Positions 63,954 to 64,000 of a stretch of 64,000 nucleotides of DNA are shown here, piece by piece. Below the pieces are notes generated by a model, which was given only the letters and a program-made list of their open reading frames with translations, had not been told where the DNA came from and did not search any database. The position numbers were made by a program, and so were the translations under genes. Source of the DNA: Stenotrophomonas maltophilia. Its GTDB lineage: Bacteria; Pseudomonadota; Gammaproteobacteria; Xanthomonadales; Xanthomonadaceae. The stretch spans positions 2,760,501 to 2,824,500 of the forward strand of contig NZ_CP029773.1 in NCBI RefSeq assembly GCF_003205835.1. Direction: 5' to 3'. Every line of letters begins with the position of its first letter. The stretch's first letter is position 1.

Positions 63954-64000
63954 GTGGGGCGCCGCGAAGGGGTGGCCCATGGTGCGTGTACGCCGGGCGA

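Overview
The window is a gene-dense, high-GC chromosomal segment that looks like the Stenotrophomonas maltophilia group (Xanthomonadaceae). The evidence is the many GTAG-ended palindromic repeats of the SMAG/REP type, several TonB-dependent receptors, and the protein families present. I see no rRNA, tRNA, insertion sequence, prophage or CRISPR array. The gene order reads as ordinary chromosome with several accessory modules.

Layout. (1) 1-1.9 kb: a fatty-acid desaturase electron-transfer operon, divergent from a FabR/DesT-type TetR repressor across a palindromic operator. (2) 2.3-4.7 kb: a pertactin-like autotransporter. (3) 4.8-9.7 kb: a manganese module of a TonB receptor, an overlapping thioredoxin-fold gene, MntR and MntH. 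Matching palindromes (TATAGC...GCTATA) lie in front of the receptor and in front of mntH. (4) 9.8-14.1 kb: class Ia ribonucleotide reductase (nrdA, nrdB) followed by an overlapping flavodoxin and a thioredoxin-like protein. (5) 14.5-20.5 kb: an MDR oxidoreductase, a large orphan TonB receptor and a BetT-type choline transporter. (6) 20.7-25.7 kb: a glyoxalase-fold protein, then an ECF sigma / FecR / FecA-type cell-surface signalling cassette starting at a Fur box. (7) 25.8-35.2 kb: an MdtJI-like efflux pair with a divergent LysR gene, an M14 peptidase divergent from a FecA-like receptor, a ClC channel with CBS domains, an MgtC-like protein, a MerR/methyltransferase pair and a small hypothetical gene.

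(8) 35.3-42.7 kb: an AraC regulator, a giant YadA-like trimeric autotransporter (about 1776 residues) with a nested glycine-rich repeat, and an OmpA-like lipoprotein, all on the minus strand. Sequence motifs spaced 21 bp apart lie just upstream of the adhesin. (9) 43.4-56.0 kb: a Tad/Flp pilus locus (flp, cpaA/tadV, tadE, cpaB, cpaC, cpaE, cpaF, tadB, tadC, tadD, a DUF3613-like gene, tadG), then a DUF2968-like gene. (10) 56.1-57.5 kb: a DUF4124-like protein and an alpha/beta hydrolase. (11) 57.6-64 kb: a tightly overlapping minus-strand operon of AraC regulator, YcaC-like hydrolase, DoxX, Tat-exported amidohydrolase, alginate-export-type porin and MFS transporter with a C-terminal extension. 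Its substrate is unknown and it is the least characterised multi-gene unit here.

The best candidates for something not well described are the MntR-controlled receptor plus thioredoxin pair, the amidohydrolase/porin/MFS operon, the phased repeats in front of the adhesin, and the RNR operon with its own flavodoxin and thioredoxin. Three copies (two full, one half) of a long near-perfect hairpin repeat act as probable gene-end elements.
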